A stretch of DNA of 64,000 nt from Acanthornis magna (taxonomy: Eukaryota; Chordata; Aves; Passeriformes; Acanthizidae). The stretch lies in the NCBI GenBank assembly GCA_036785705.1, contig JAWUZG010000056.1:3287001-3351000 (forward strand), in the 5' to 3' direction. A program made the position numbers and the translations under genes. Below, piece after piece: positions 51,021-61,680 of this stretch. A model generated the notes under the pieces. That model saw only the letters and a program-made list of their open reading frames with translations, was not told where the DNA came from and searched no databases. Every line of letters starts with the position of its first letter. Position 1 is the first letter of the stretch.

Positions 51021-54000
51021 TATTTCTGTTCATCTGGGTCCCAGATCTGCTCCTTCTGTGGAGGTTGTTCCAGATGACTGGAGGAGCAGAGAGCAAAGGG
51101 AAGTTAAGGGGATCTGGTGCCAGTGTTCTTTGCTTTTTGTTGCTTTGCTCCCATAGCTTTCTTGTCACTTGCTATTTTTTGTGTTTGAATTTCAGCTAAT
51201 CCTGCCAAGTTCATGTGATTAATGTACTCTGTGGTCTTGAAAGATTGAATTTACAACTAGAAAAATCATCTGCACTTTTGTTATACTAAGCTATTGTAAT
51301 ATCCAGTGGAAGACACATCAATTCACTTGCTAGAGCATCAGCACGCTTGCTGCTGCTTATTTGGTTCTTCTTTGCCTGTAGTGTTATGAACTTTTTCATT
51401 TATTTATTTCACTGTTGATTTTCTTTAGGAAGATCACAATTGCTTCCATTTCTCAGCAGCAGAGAGGAAGTAAAAGATACCTTTGCATCTTGACATTGAA
51501 CTGGAATGGATGTTTCTATTTAGAAAGTAAATTAACTTAAAGAAAGTGAAGAAGGAAAGAATAAACACCAATACAGAACTGGCTGTGGATGACTGCTTGT
51601 TTAAACATGGTTTCCAAGAAAAAGAATTTTGTTAGTTCCATAGGTGCACAAACCAGGATGTTCCCTGATGTAAGCTGTTTGCTCAGTCAGGGATGACAAT
51701 ACCTGCCTTAAAATGTTATCAGAGAGGCATAAATTACAGTGCAAAGCAGGAAGAATTTATGATGAATTTCCAGAAGACAAGTTTAGTCAGGATCATCATG
51801 TACCTTTGCACAGTGACTAGGCACAGTGAGGTAGAGTAACTCAAAGCACAGATACTTGTGTTTAAGGATTGTGGCAGCTTAGGGGGTAGGATTTCAGTCA
51901 GGTCCTACTGACCTGGATTTGCTTTTCTGTAGTCTGAAACTTTGGGGTGGGGAGAAAAGTAGAAGCATGTTAAAAAGCACTGTAGTAAGACTGTACTGGG
52001 AGATGTGAACTTTTTCTTCCCTGTAACCTAAAGGGTGGTCTTTGTTAGGATAACCATCGTGGCTTAGGTGGTAGTAATTTACAGATACATAAATATTTTG
52101 GTTTGCGTCTTATGCTAAAAGAACCTGCACTCTTCAAGGAAGTGGAAAATAGTTCAGTGTGAGTTAATATATTGTGGTCACTGCTGTTGCAGTCAGAAGA
52201 AAAAGAACACCCTAACCCTGCTCCCTGAATCAATTTTACTCATGACTGCAGATACTTTACTGGTATTGTATTCATATTGTTCATGTTTACTTTTTGTTTC
52301 TTTAGAATTTATTACCTGTTTTCCTCCAAATTCATTTTCATTGACCTCTTTTTATTGTAGGGCATCTCAGAGATGATCCTATAAATGTATCAAGGGCAAA
52401 GCCAGAAGGAAGTAGACTCTCCTAACTAAAGTTAAAAAGAGCTGTTCATTGACCTGTTGTGTAAATAAGCCAGGTGCAGCTCACATTGTTCTTGTAAAAA
52501 TAAAGTCAAAACCACTAACCTATTATTAAATTTAAAAATTATAGTTTCATCTTCCTTGAAAGGTAAATTTGCAGCATATTTCCTCCTTAAACAACTGCTG
52601 GCTTATTTAGAGTTCAGGTTGTTAGTTAACGATTGTAGACAGAAATGTCAGAAGTAGATTTTTACTACACAAAGTTAATATTTGTGATATGACTTCCAGT
52701 TGGACAGCCCATGATTTTACTGATGAACTTCATATGGGGTTTAACCTATTTTTGGAGCTGATCCTATAATCTGATGTGATACTGCTACTTGGGGCTAGAG
52801 CTGGTAGAGCTGATTCTATTCCAAGTTTATTATTTTTTCAGTTCTGCAGACAACTGTGGCAAGGTACATGATTTCTCTGTGCTCTCTTGCCAACTTTCTA
52901 AGATGCCAGCTGACTTCTAAGAGCCTTTGAGATCTCTGGAAGGCAAAGTTCTGTATCAGAGTTGAGTGGGAGTTTTTACTGCCATTTCTAATGGTAAGGA
53001 GACATATCACTGCTTTGACGTGTGACTGCACTCATGAACATGACATTTCTAATGTCTTTGGAGGAGGATATGCTGAGAACATTTCTTTGCAAGAATCTTT
53101 ATGTCTTAGTTCACCTTAGCATTTGGGAGTAGGCTCATTCTTTCAGAAGAAATTAGGTAACTACTAAAAGGAAGCGAGTAGAAAATAAATTTGTGCTAGA
53201 TAGCCTTTGTTTTTGCAAACAAATCGTCTGAGAGGAATTCTGGGTGATAACACCATCAGAACCAGGAAATTTCCTTTGGATCAAGAACATTGGATGTGGA
53301 GGTTTTGCAAGTTTATCTCAGCAAGTAACAATGCCAGAACAGTCATTTTCATCCAAAGCAGTGATCTCTGAACGGGTTGGGCTGGGTTGTTAGATAACTG
53401 CTGTCCCTCCTAGTGAGTTGCCAAGCTGGTTTTCTGGTATGCTGGCTTCACTTGATGACTTCATATTCTATAGGCAAGCTCTTTCAAATCTGGATAAATG
53501 CTTAGATTCTCTGTGTTCAGGTCAAACCAGCAAGGGCAAAAATTGCAGTGAATAACATTAAAAGAAAAAATATTTTGACTTTGCTGAAAGACTTACCATG
53601 GAACAGATTTGAAGTGGCACATTCCACCCTCAATCTAAATCCTTGTCTCCATCTCTCCATCTGTAACGTTTTTGTGTCTGTCAATACAGATGAAACACTG
53701 GTATTATAATAGTGTGTACAAGCAATGCTTCATGTTTCTGAGAGAAGAAACAGCTGAAGAAGTTAAACATACTTACAAAATGAAGGGGATAAAAATTACT
53801 GTTGACAGGTCTGTAAGTAACTTGTAAGTATGTATTTTTCTCTACAGGTGCATTTGCAAAATAATAGGCCCCTCATTCAATAATCTTTCACTAGTTCAAG
53901 CTGGGATTCCTTTCATCCTCCCCCCCTCTGTTCTTTGAGAGAGAAATTATTTAGTTCTTACAGACATCTATTTCATGGAAGGGTTTGGTTTTGATGCAAT

Positions 54001-55130
54001 TCCTTAGAACTAATAAGTATGGGGATTTTTTTGTCTCCATGAATATGCACATTTTTCCTCCATTTTCCAAGGGAAAAAGACAACATTTTGCCATAGAAAC
54101 ACAGTGACCCTTCTCTGCCTGTCTCAGTCCAGTAACTTGAATGTATCCCAGTCTCCCAGTGAACCCCTTGGCATTGGTTTACTGGCCATTTTATTAGCCA
54201 TTTTGAGCTAATATGTATGAATTTAAAGTAAGTGAAAGAGTTCTAACAAGCAAAATCCGATTAAGCAGCAGTGGTTGGATAGAGCCTTCTATGGTGGGAG
54301 ACGAATTCTTACCCTCAGCAGAGAAGTTTTGTTTGTTCTAAAAGAATGCACTAGACATGGAGATATTTTCTATTTAATGCTGAATTTGCTGCTGAAACCA
54401 TTCTAAAATGTATGTAACTATCAGGTTAGCATAAAGCTTTAATCTCTTTAGCAAATGTCTGCTTACATGAATTGGAAACAGTTCCCCCCTGGGACCAGTA
54501 ATCCTATTACTTTATTTGCTCTTTTTGCATAAACAAATGCCCAATGATACATTGGGTATTTATGTTTGAGAGCCTTTCTTGCCAGTATTTGGAGTTCTTG
54601 TCTATAACGTTTGCTGTGAAATCATGATGGCATTTTAAAAATCACTATATTACAACCAAATTCACTTTAAAATGTCTAACAAAATTGCAATGACACACCT
54701 TTTCAAGTCAGTTACTTCATCTTCTCATCCTGTTTAAATCAATGTTTTAAAGATCTGTGTGGTTGCAGTCATAACTTCATCTAAATGTAGCCTGGTGTTA
54801 TGGAATTGCTGCAGCTCTGTATAATGTTCATTCTCCACTGTCGACCCTAAATTTATAAAAAGGTGAATGTTTACCTACAAGAAAGTTACTCTTTTTTTTA
54901 GTATAAGGACAACGACATTAATCCCTCAACATTACAGGTAGTGAAAAGTTATTGGATCCATGGAAAGTGGCTAGCTTTAATATGAGAAGGTTAGAAAAAC
55001 ACGTGGGTGCAATACAGAAATTCACAAATCTTTCTTTCAGCTTCTAAAAACTCAAGAAAACAATGTGTTGGGCGATTGGTTTTTTCATTGTCCATTACTA
55101 GATATGGTAACTACAGTACTGAAATATCAC
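51021..55130. other. GTF2A2-GCNT3 intergenic DNA
   Basis: 4.1 kb of AT-rich sequence between two convergent genes. No exon, RNA gene or repeat recognised. Confidence 0.65.
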
Positions 55131-55158
55131 TTTTTTTTTTTTTTTTTTTTTTTTTTTT
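55131..55158. repeat. T28 homopolymer
   Basis: Twenty-eight consecutive T, followed by G-rich sequence. Seen from the minus strand it is an A28 tract lying beyond the probable 3' end of GCNT3. Confidence 0.85.
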
Positions 55159-55231
55159 GGTGGGCTGGGGGACAGAGAGATGCAGATCTTAGAAAATGTA
55201 GGTTGGCACACCATTGTGTGCATCCCCCTGC

Positions 55232-55305
55232 CTGGGTTGCAGATGGAGAAGTGGGTGCATAAAGGGTTAAGCGGTTTAATGCTCTGCCCGAGAGCACAAC
55301 CCGTT
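55232..55305 (+). mobile_element. Possible MIR / CORE-SINE fragment
   Basis: The run 'ttgcagatggagaagtgg', 'gcataaagggttaagcgg' and 'gctctgcccgagagcacaac' follows the MIR core (TTACAGATGAGGAAACTGAG, CAGAGAGGTTAAGTGACTTG, CCAAGGTCACAC) in order with modest divergence and a small insertion. Such old SINEs are rare but present in bird genomes. Short, so tentative. Confidence 0.4.
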
Positions 55306-55342
55306 CTCCTCAGAGGCCATAGAATACCGAAGCGCTATTTGT

Positions 55343-55363
55343 TTTATTGCCTTGGATTTTATT
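55343..55363 (-). terminator. GCNT3: Poly(A) signals of GCNT3 (two)
   Basis: TTTATT on the + strand at 55343-55348 and 55358-55363 gives two minus-strand AATAAA hexamers about 580 bases past the GCNT3 stop. They are the first good candidates downstream. Confidence 0.6.
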
Positions 55364-55727
55364 TAAAGTTGGGCATTAAAAAGTACTGGCTTTTGATACA
55401 GTCAAAGTCTAAAGTGCAGCAAAGGAGCAGCCAGATATTCAGCTAAGCAGCGGGGCGGGCGGCGATAAGAGCCCCGAGCCGGCCCCGGAGGCACCGTGAC
55501 CCGGCCCTGCCCTTTGACAAGCAGCAGCCCTGCGGTCACTGTGGCGAACAGGCTCCAGGAGCGGACTGGAGCAGGCCCCGCTCGCCTCTTCCCGCCGCCC
55601 TGGGGACAGCGGCCCTCAGGCGCCCCGTGAGGGACCGCGCGGGCCGGGCCAGGACAGGGACGGGGCAGGGCGGGGCTGAGCTTCCCGCCCTTCCACACCC
55701 GGCCTTGCCTCCGCCGGGCCGCCCCGC

Positions 55728-55763
55728 CCGTCCGTCCGTCTGTCCGTCTGTCCGTCCGTCCGC
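55728..55763. repeat. (CCGT)n/(CTGT)n tetranucleotide repeat in GCNT3 3' UTR
   Basis: About nine tandem units of TCCG/TCTG. It lies in the very GC-rich sequence just after the GCNT3 stop codon on the minus strand, so in its 3' UTR. Confidence 0.85.
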
Positions 55764-55936
55764 CCTCGGCGGGGCCGCAGCCCCGCACCCGCCCATGGCG
55801 CTTCTGCTTGGGGCCGCGCCGAGACGTGCGCCCCTCAGGGGACATGGGGATCCCCTCCCGCCGTCCCTGAGGCGCCGTCGGCGGGACTCGCCCACGGCAG
55901 GCAGCAGGTGCTGGCGAGAGTCTCCGTGGCTCCCCC

Positions 55937-57229
55937 TCAGAGCCCTCGGCTGTAGAGAGCCTTGTGGCGCAGGTGCTCCTCGAGACACAGGATGGCCGCA
56001 TCGTCCACCTCGGGGTCGAACTTGTTGGCCAAGAGATGGTGATGCTGCAGCATCCAGGGCACGTCGCCCACCCCGTAGATGCAGACGGAGCGCTGGTGGC
56101 GGCCGGTGCAGGGCGGGTAGGGTGCGCCTTTGCTCATGTCCCCCTCCAGGTACTGCCACTTGACCAGGCGGGGAAGGGCGTTCATGTCCGAGAGCTGGAA
56201 CTTGTCGTTGTGGGGCATGGCCCCCGGCACGCCCGGCATGCGGTTCAGGGTGGCCCAGACGTGCTCGTCAGGGCTGTAGGTGTCCTTGGACCACTCGAGG
56301 AACTTTTGTGCCGTGGGGTTCTCGAAGATGTGCTGCACGAAGTCCCGTGTGACCGCGATGTACGCGCCGCCCGTGAACATGGGATTGCTGTGGGGTGGCG
56401 GCAGTTTCTCCTGGGCAGTGCGGGAGATGGCCGTCCCCACCTCGTGGTGGTACTGCCAGCGCCCCTGCTTGGCGGCTGAGGGCTTCTCCGACTCCAGGCT
56501 GTTCCGGCCGTGCAGCACCCGCAGCGCCTGGACTATCTCGGCGTTGGTCTTGATGGGGAAATCGGTGCCGCAGGTGTTGAGGAGGTAGCGCCATGGCACC
56601 GGGCTCTGCAGCAGGTCCTGCATGCAATTGAGGTCGGCCTGCAGCCGGGACCAGGAGGCATAGACCACGCTTTCCAGGCGGCTGGCCACGAAGACGTTGG
56701 GGAAGCAGGCAGCGATGGCCCGCACGGCCTCCTGGAAGGCGGCCGGGGATTTGCTGTCCACATGGACGCAGTAGACATTCTGGGGGGCGTAGAGGGACCG
56801 CAGGAGCCGCTCGAACATGTCGATTTTGTTGTGGATGACCATGGAGTAGGCGATGGGGAACTCCTCCTCCTCGTGGCTGAGCGGGAACTCGATGTACCGC
56901 CGCGTCTCCTTGAAGGCTCTGCAGTCCTTCGTCATGTTCAGGTACTCGTCGGGCGTCGGCGAAGTCTTTTTGTTCGCCACTATCAGGTTGCTGAGCTGCG
57001 CCTCCTCGATGGCTGTCTGGTCCCCGAGGACGACCCCCGAGCAGTTGATGCTGCGGTCGGGAGAGAGCTCCAGCGCCCGGCAGAGGCGCTGGCGGCAGCG
57101 GGGGTGGCCGGCGGGGTCGGGGCGGGCAGCGCCGCGCAGCGCCAGGGCGGCGGCGAACAGCGCCAGCGGCCCGAGCAGCAGCGCCCAGCGCCGCCGCGCC
57201 GCCGCCGGAGCCCACTCCCACCGCCGCAT
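55937..57229 (-). CDS. GCNT3: GCNT3, mucin-type core 2/core 4 beta-1,6-GlcNAc transferase
   Basis: One uninterrupted 430-residue frame, near the 438 residues I recall for the human enzyme; GCNT coding regions are usually a single exon. It is a type II Golgi membrane protein: short basic N-tail, signal-anchor at about residues 15-33 ([15 protein letters not shown]), stem, then the GT14 catalytic domain. Seen features are N-glycosylation sequons at N62 (NCS) and N98 (NMT), eleven cysteines, the [12 protein letters not shown] strand at 151-162, [14 protein letters not shown] at 216-229, [15 protein letters not shown] at 284-298, and [10 protein letters not shown] at 319-328, whose E322 aligns with the catalytic glutamate of mouse C2GnT. 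It adds GlcNAc beta-1,6 to GalNAc to branch mucin O-glycans (core 2, core 4, I). GCNT3 rather than GCNT1 or GCNT4 is inferred from position beside GTF2A2 and the [17 protein letters not shown] segment. Confidence 0.93.
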   Translation of the reverse strand: MRRWEWAPAAARRRWALLLGPLALFAAALALRGAARPDPAGHPRCRQRLCRALELSPDRSINCSGVVLGDQTAIEEAQLSNLIVANKKTSPTPDEYLNMTKDCRAFKETRRYIEFPLSHEEEEFPIAYSMVIHNKIDMFERLLRSLYAPQNVYCVHVDSKSPAAFQEAVRAIAACFPNVFVASRLESVVYASWSRLQADLNCMQDLLQSPVPWRYLLNTCGTDFPIKTNAEIVQALRVLHGRNSLESEKPSAAKQGRWQYHHEVGTAISRTAQEKLPPPHSNPMFTGGAYIAVTRDFVQHIFENPTAQKFLEWSKDTYSPDEHVWATLNRMPGVPGAMPHNDKFQLSDMNALPRLVKWQYLEGDMSKGAPYPPCTGRHQRSVCIYGVGDVPWMLQHHHLLANKFDPEVDDAAILCLEEHLRHKALYSRGL

Positions 57230-57420
57230 CCCCCGGGGCTCTGCCCTCGCCTCCCGGCTGCGCTTCCCTGAGGCCGCCGGAGACGCTGGCGCACGGAGCA
57301 GCCCGGCAGCTGGGCACCTGCTGCCTCTGGGAGGTGGGGCAGCAGTGCCCGGGCGATCCCGGTGTGACCGCAGGTGAGTAACAGTCCCCTCCTTCCCCGT
57401 GACGTGGCTTTATTTGGTTT
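57230..57420 (-). promoter_or_regulatory. GCNT3: GCNT3 5' flank or untranslated exon
   Basis: CpG-rich sequence upstream of the start codon. On the minus strand a pyrimidine-rich stretch ending CCTCCCAG near 57327 could be the acceptor of an untranslated exon, since GCNT genes usually have upstream non-coding exons. TGACGTGG at 57400-57407 matches the XBP1/ATF6-type or CRE-like element. Transcription start not determined. Confidence 0.4.
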
Positions 57421-60400
57421 TATCAACACTGGAGGTGGCTGGATATCTTCTATGTCTGTTTAAAAGATGATATTTCATCTTACCCCTATCCAACAAGGAA
57501 AATTCCTCTGGAATTCAATGCTACGTAATGCACTTTTTGGAAAGACGTTACTAGATTAATTTGGGTCTAACCTGCTTCTCCAGTGTTCTGATCATCGCAA
57601 CTCATAGGTCAAGAGAGCAGTAGCAATAGGCTGTAGTCTAGAAATCCAGTTTCAACACGGTTTTTGCCTGTCCTGGAGCACTTTGAGCTTTAGTGAAGGA
57701 TTACTGCGAAAGATAAGTGGGCAAAATGCAGTTTCTGCTTCTACAGGGGAAGTAGAGGGTGAAGGTAGAAGCTATGGTTTATAAATAATTTGCCACAAAG
57801 TGTCTGCTCAAAGGAGGAAGTGAGAGAATGCTTGCCACCTACACGCTGGCCAAGACGTGTAGGTGCAAACAGTCACATAAAAGAGAGGGGTAACTGCAAG
57901 TGATAAAACACTTTTTGTGCTGAGATGAGCAACATAATGCTCCCTAAGCTTTGCAGTCATCCTGAACCACTTCATGATTTGAACCAAACATGAAATGTGG
58001 TACCATGTTCGTAAAAAAAGCACCATTTTCAACAGTTTCAGTCAAAATTTCTAAGCTATGTTTTTTGAGATAGAAGGCATGTTTTTTCTTTTCTTTCTCC
58101 AGCTGTATCAAGAAATCAAACTCACAGAAACTACAGGTGGACTGAGGACCGTTGTAGGTGTAGCTCTGCACAGGTTCTAGAAAAAAGCAGCAGTTCCTTC
58201 TCCAGTTTCAAAACAGATTATTTGTTAAATTAGTAGCTTTAACCAACTGAGTAAATAATTGTCTTAGACATGAGTGGTCCAGAAATTTTAATGGGCATTA
58301 TGAAAAGCAATTAGGTGATACGCATAGTATTTCCTATATGCACAATGCCATTTTGCCTGTGCTGTGTACCAAAGTGAATGTTTTTGGGAGAAATATGGGG
58401 GAAAAGGCTTGAAGAATGTAATTAAATGTACTTAAATTATTTTGTATTAATTTGTCAACATTCTGTAAATTTAGTCACAGATTCACCGCTATGGAACTTC
58501 TTTGGAAGAAGTTTGTTGCTTAGCATTAACGTCTTGAACTTGTTTGGTGCAATAAACTTGACATTTTTGAAGGTTTCTACAGTTAGTAGTGTGGCCATAG
58601 GACTCCACATCATCTGCTCTGTGATACACAGCTCTTCATATGTAGGCTCTTATATCAAGTTAGAAAAACTGCAGCAAACCCAAGCAGTCTGAAGTGCTTA
58701 TGCCTCTACTTTCCGGGCAAAATTTTAAAACTTTCTCCTCTGAAAAGTATGAAATGTAAATAACCAAGCAAACACTTAGCTGAAAATCTGAAAAAAATGA
58801 ATTAAATAAAACATAATAATAGTTTTTTGTAAAGCTGCCTTTTTTTTTCCCCACGAGAGAAATGTTAGCTTACACAAAATAATGTTTTGTTGGTAAAGTC
58901 CAGGACTTGAGGACTTATTTTTATATTAAATAGAACTTAAAACCTGTTAACATTTATATGTTTAAGTGTAATAGCCTCCAACATACTTCTTTAAACTCTG
59001 GGCTCAAGTCTTTGGCATTCCCTTAAATGATGGTCCGTGTGACTGAATTCAACAGTGACTTTGCTTACAAGTGAGTAATGTAAAATGACTGTCCTACAGT
59101 CAATATGTGACACACAGTCCAAGCACTGCCTATGCTGGAACCAGCAGCCTCGTGATTGCTTGTATAGAGATAAATAGCCTGGAGGTACAGCAAATTACAA
59201 TGGAGGAGGAGGATGGTTTAATCATATTTAGATAATAGTCTTGCAGAAGACTATCTGTGAGGGGTTACACAATGTGTAAGATTCTTGGGGTTATGCTTTT
59301 TGCAGAAATGTACAACAGGCTACAAAAAGTCGTTTTGTATTTGAAAGGGTGAAGGAATGGCAGAGAGAGGAGTTTAAGTGTTTGGCAGATGTGGTGGCTG
59401 TGGCTAAAAGATCACTGTGCTGTCACAAGACAGACTGGTGTTGCAATTAATTTCCAGAATTCCCCTGTTGATCTCAAAGCCTGACGAGTTTTCATCAGTG
59501 TGATGACTTTCAGTTAAAATAGTTTTGATATGTCTAGGTTCCATGTCTCTCTAGTGCCTTTTTGTACCTGTTTTCATTTCAATAAGCCATGTCAAGTTAG
59601 AAGTTCCTGCTCTTTTAGCTTTCCTCTTAAGGGATGAAAAGAATGTTCACAAGTTAACCTGCTTCCTGCTTGCCCAATTGCACAATTTCTGGGTTGTGGT
59701 TCAGGTAAGTGCATTGGAGAGTGGAGAAGAAACTTCTATTCTGCTTGCTTCTCCAAGGGAAAAAAACGTAATTTTGATTGTTTGCTGATGTTGTCAGACC
59801 TGGTGAAGCACCTGGGAGAAATTTACACTGATGACAAGGGTCATTATCTCACTGGGTTCACCTGTACACAGACAGCTTGTAAAAGGAATAGAATTATCCC
59901 AGTGAAAGCAACGTTAATAAAGAGGGACCAACAGAATTCATGTGGAGGGATCAGACTGTAGTGGTTGCTGAAAGCTGTAAGGAAATGATTTTTGTATATA
60001 TAGCTATACTGTCAGTCTTTTTTAGCATGACTTTTAAGAAATACACAGAAGTAGCAAGTTTGGTGAACTTAGTCAAAGGGACATCTGAGACCAGGCTTGC
60101 ATAAGCTACAAAAAAATCTAGTGTGTTATATTCTATTGATTTGAGGGGGGGGGCTGAGAATTTCAGTTTTAGCTTCTCGGTCAAAAATGTTTTGAGTGTT
60201 AACTGGTTTGGTGGTTGGGGTTTTTTGTTTGTTTTTGGTTGGTTTGTTTGGGGGGGGTTTCTGAGTTGTCTTTCTTTCTTTCTTACTTGTGCAGTCTATT
60301 ACAGGCCAGCTTGTAGGGATTTTGAAGGATTCCACCTGGAAGCTATAATACCATTTTTAAGCTATCAGGGCATTGTTGTCTGTACTATTCTGCTGCTTTT

Positions 60401-61175
60401 CTGTATTTCTCAATTTTCAGAAGAGAGCCTTATTTCCTGCTCATTCATTCAGAGCCATAGTGTGCATTTTCATGTGTTGGTTTAACTGCTTTGCAGGCAT
60501 TACTAACTCACAGCCAAGTACTGTGTTGTCCAGAGTGTTTGTGTCGACAGGAGGAATTTTATATTAACAGCACAATGACTGTTATTTGGCCATTGTGTCT
60601 CATAGCTGTTTGGTTTTTATGTGTCATCTAGATAGTGAAGGCTTCACTTGAAAGAAGTATGTGCAAGAGGCAAAATTCTGGTCTGAAAGCTGTGCATTTT
60701 CCTTCATGAACTGTTCCAGTGTGGGTCCTGTCCTAGGCTACAGGATATACAGGATAGCCTTCAGGATATCTATTCCACAGTGAGTCCTCTTGCCAGCTTC
60801 CCTTTAGGCACACTGGCTACCCCACCTTTCCACCCTCCTGCACTGACCTTGGTGTTTGCAAGATTGACTCAGCCTTTTGAGTCTGACATGGGGCAGCTTC
60901 TGGTCTCTTACCACAAAGACTCTTCTGTCTCTTTACAAAATTATTGCCATGTTAGCTCAGTGTAAGAACCTTTGTAAATTGACCCTTTTGCACGAATGGC
61001 AGGGAGTGTGCAGAAGTGAGTGATAGGGGTGTGACTTCAGTAAGGAAAAGGTTGAATATGATTTCTTTCTTTTATCTTCCCCTTATGCACACTCTCCGAG
61101 CCTCATTTGGCTACATATTTGCATAGAGGCTGATGGCTCCAGTATTCTCAATGTCCACTATTATGTTTTACAGCT
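57421..61175. other. Upstream flank of GCNT3
   Basis: AT-rich, no supported exon. A G/T-rich tract lies at 60215-60260. If human order holds, FAM81A would lie further right, but none of its exons is recognised here. Confidence 0.6.
60215..60260. repeat. G/T-rich low-complexity tract
   Basis: Runs of T and G such as GGGGTTTTTTGTTTG ending in a G8 run. Same type as the tract in BNIP2 intron 3. Confidence 0.8.
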
Positions 61176-61182
61176 GTAAGAT

Positions 61183-61330
61183 CATGGAATCATAGAACAG
61201 CCCAGGTTAGAAGGGATCTCACAAGATCATCTTACCCAAAGACTCACGGGACAGGGAGCCCAAATAAAATTATAAGCACCTTGTCCAATTGCATCTTGAA
61301 AGCCTCCAGTGATTCCTCCCGTATTTGAAG
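61183..61330 (-). mobile_element. CR1 LINE 3' end, antisense
   Basis: The + strand starts 'atggaatcatagaacagccc', then 'gaagggatctcacaagatc', 'caattgcatcttgaaagcct' and 'ccagtgattcctcccg'. This matches a CR1 subfamily 3' region read in reverse. Short and diverged. Confidence 0.8.
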
Positions 61331-61439
61331 TCATGCAGTGGTACTGCAACTTGTGTAGTGTTTATAGACACTACATGGAATGATTTACAGACAGAATTTG
61401 AAACTTGCATACAGAACTGACTTATTTTGCCAAGAAAAG

Positions 61440-61680
61440 TGTGTAGAAACCCGGAATATGTGGGGTTGGAAGGGACCCATCAGGATCAGGGAGTCTAACT
61501 CCTGGCGCTGCACAGGACACCCTGAGAGTCACACCATGAGTCTGAGAGCATTGTCCAAATGTTTCTTGAACTCTGTCAGGGTTAGTGCTATGACCACTGC
61601 CCTGGCGAGCCTGGTCATTGCCCAACCATTCTCTGAATGAAAAGCATGGCTTTTTGCTTCATTCTGTTTGAATGACTACT
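61440..61680 (-). mobile_element. CR1 LINE 3' end, antisense, second subfamily
   Basis: 'ggttggaagggacccatcag', 'cgctgcacaggacaccctga', 'gtcacaccatgagtctgaga', 'tgtccaaatgtttcttgaac', 'gtgctatgaccactgccctg' follow a CR1 3' UTR in reverse. It is the same subfamily as the copy at the BNIP2 promoter but in the opposite orientation. Confidence 0.88.

Larger units (their letters stand above)
55340..55936 (-). other. GCNT3: GCNT3 3' UTR (approximate)
   Basis: GC-rich near the stop, AT-rich near the poly(A) signals. It contains the tetranucleotide repeat. Long + strand open frames here reflect GC richness. Confidence 0.5.

Noticed and set aside
55402..57429. Open frames up to 349 codons overlapping GCNT3 in other frames and strands
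   Set aside because: Shadow frames produced by strong GC bias at third codon positions of the real GCNT3 frame.
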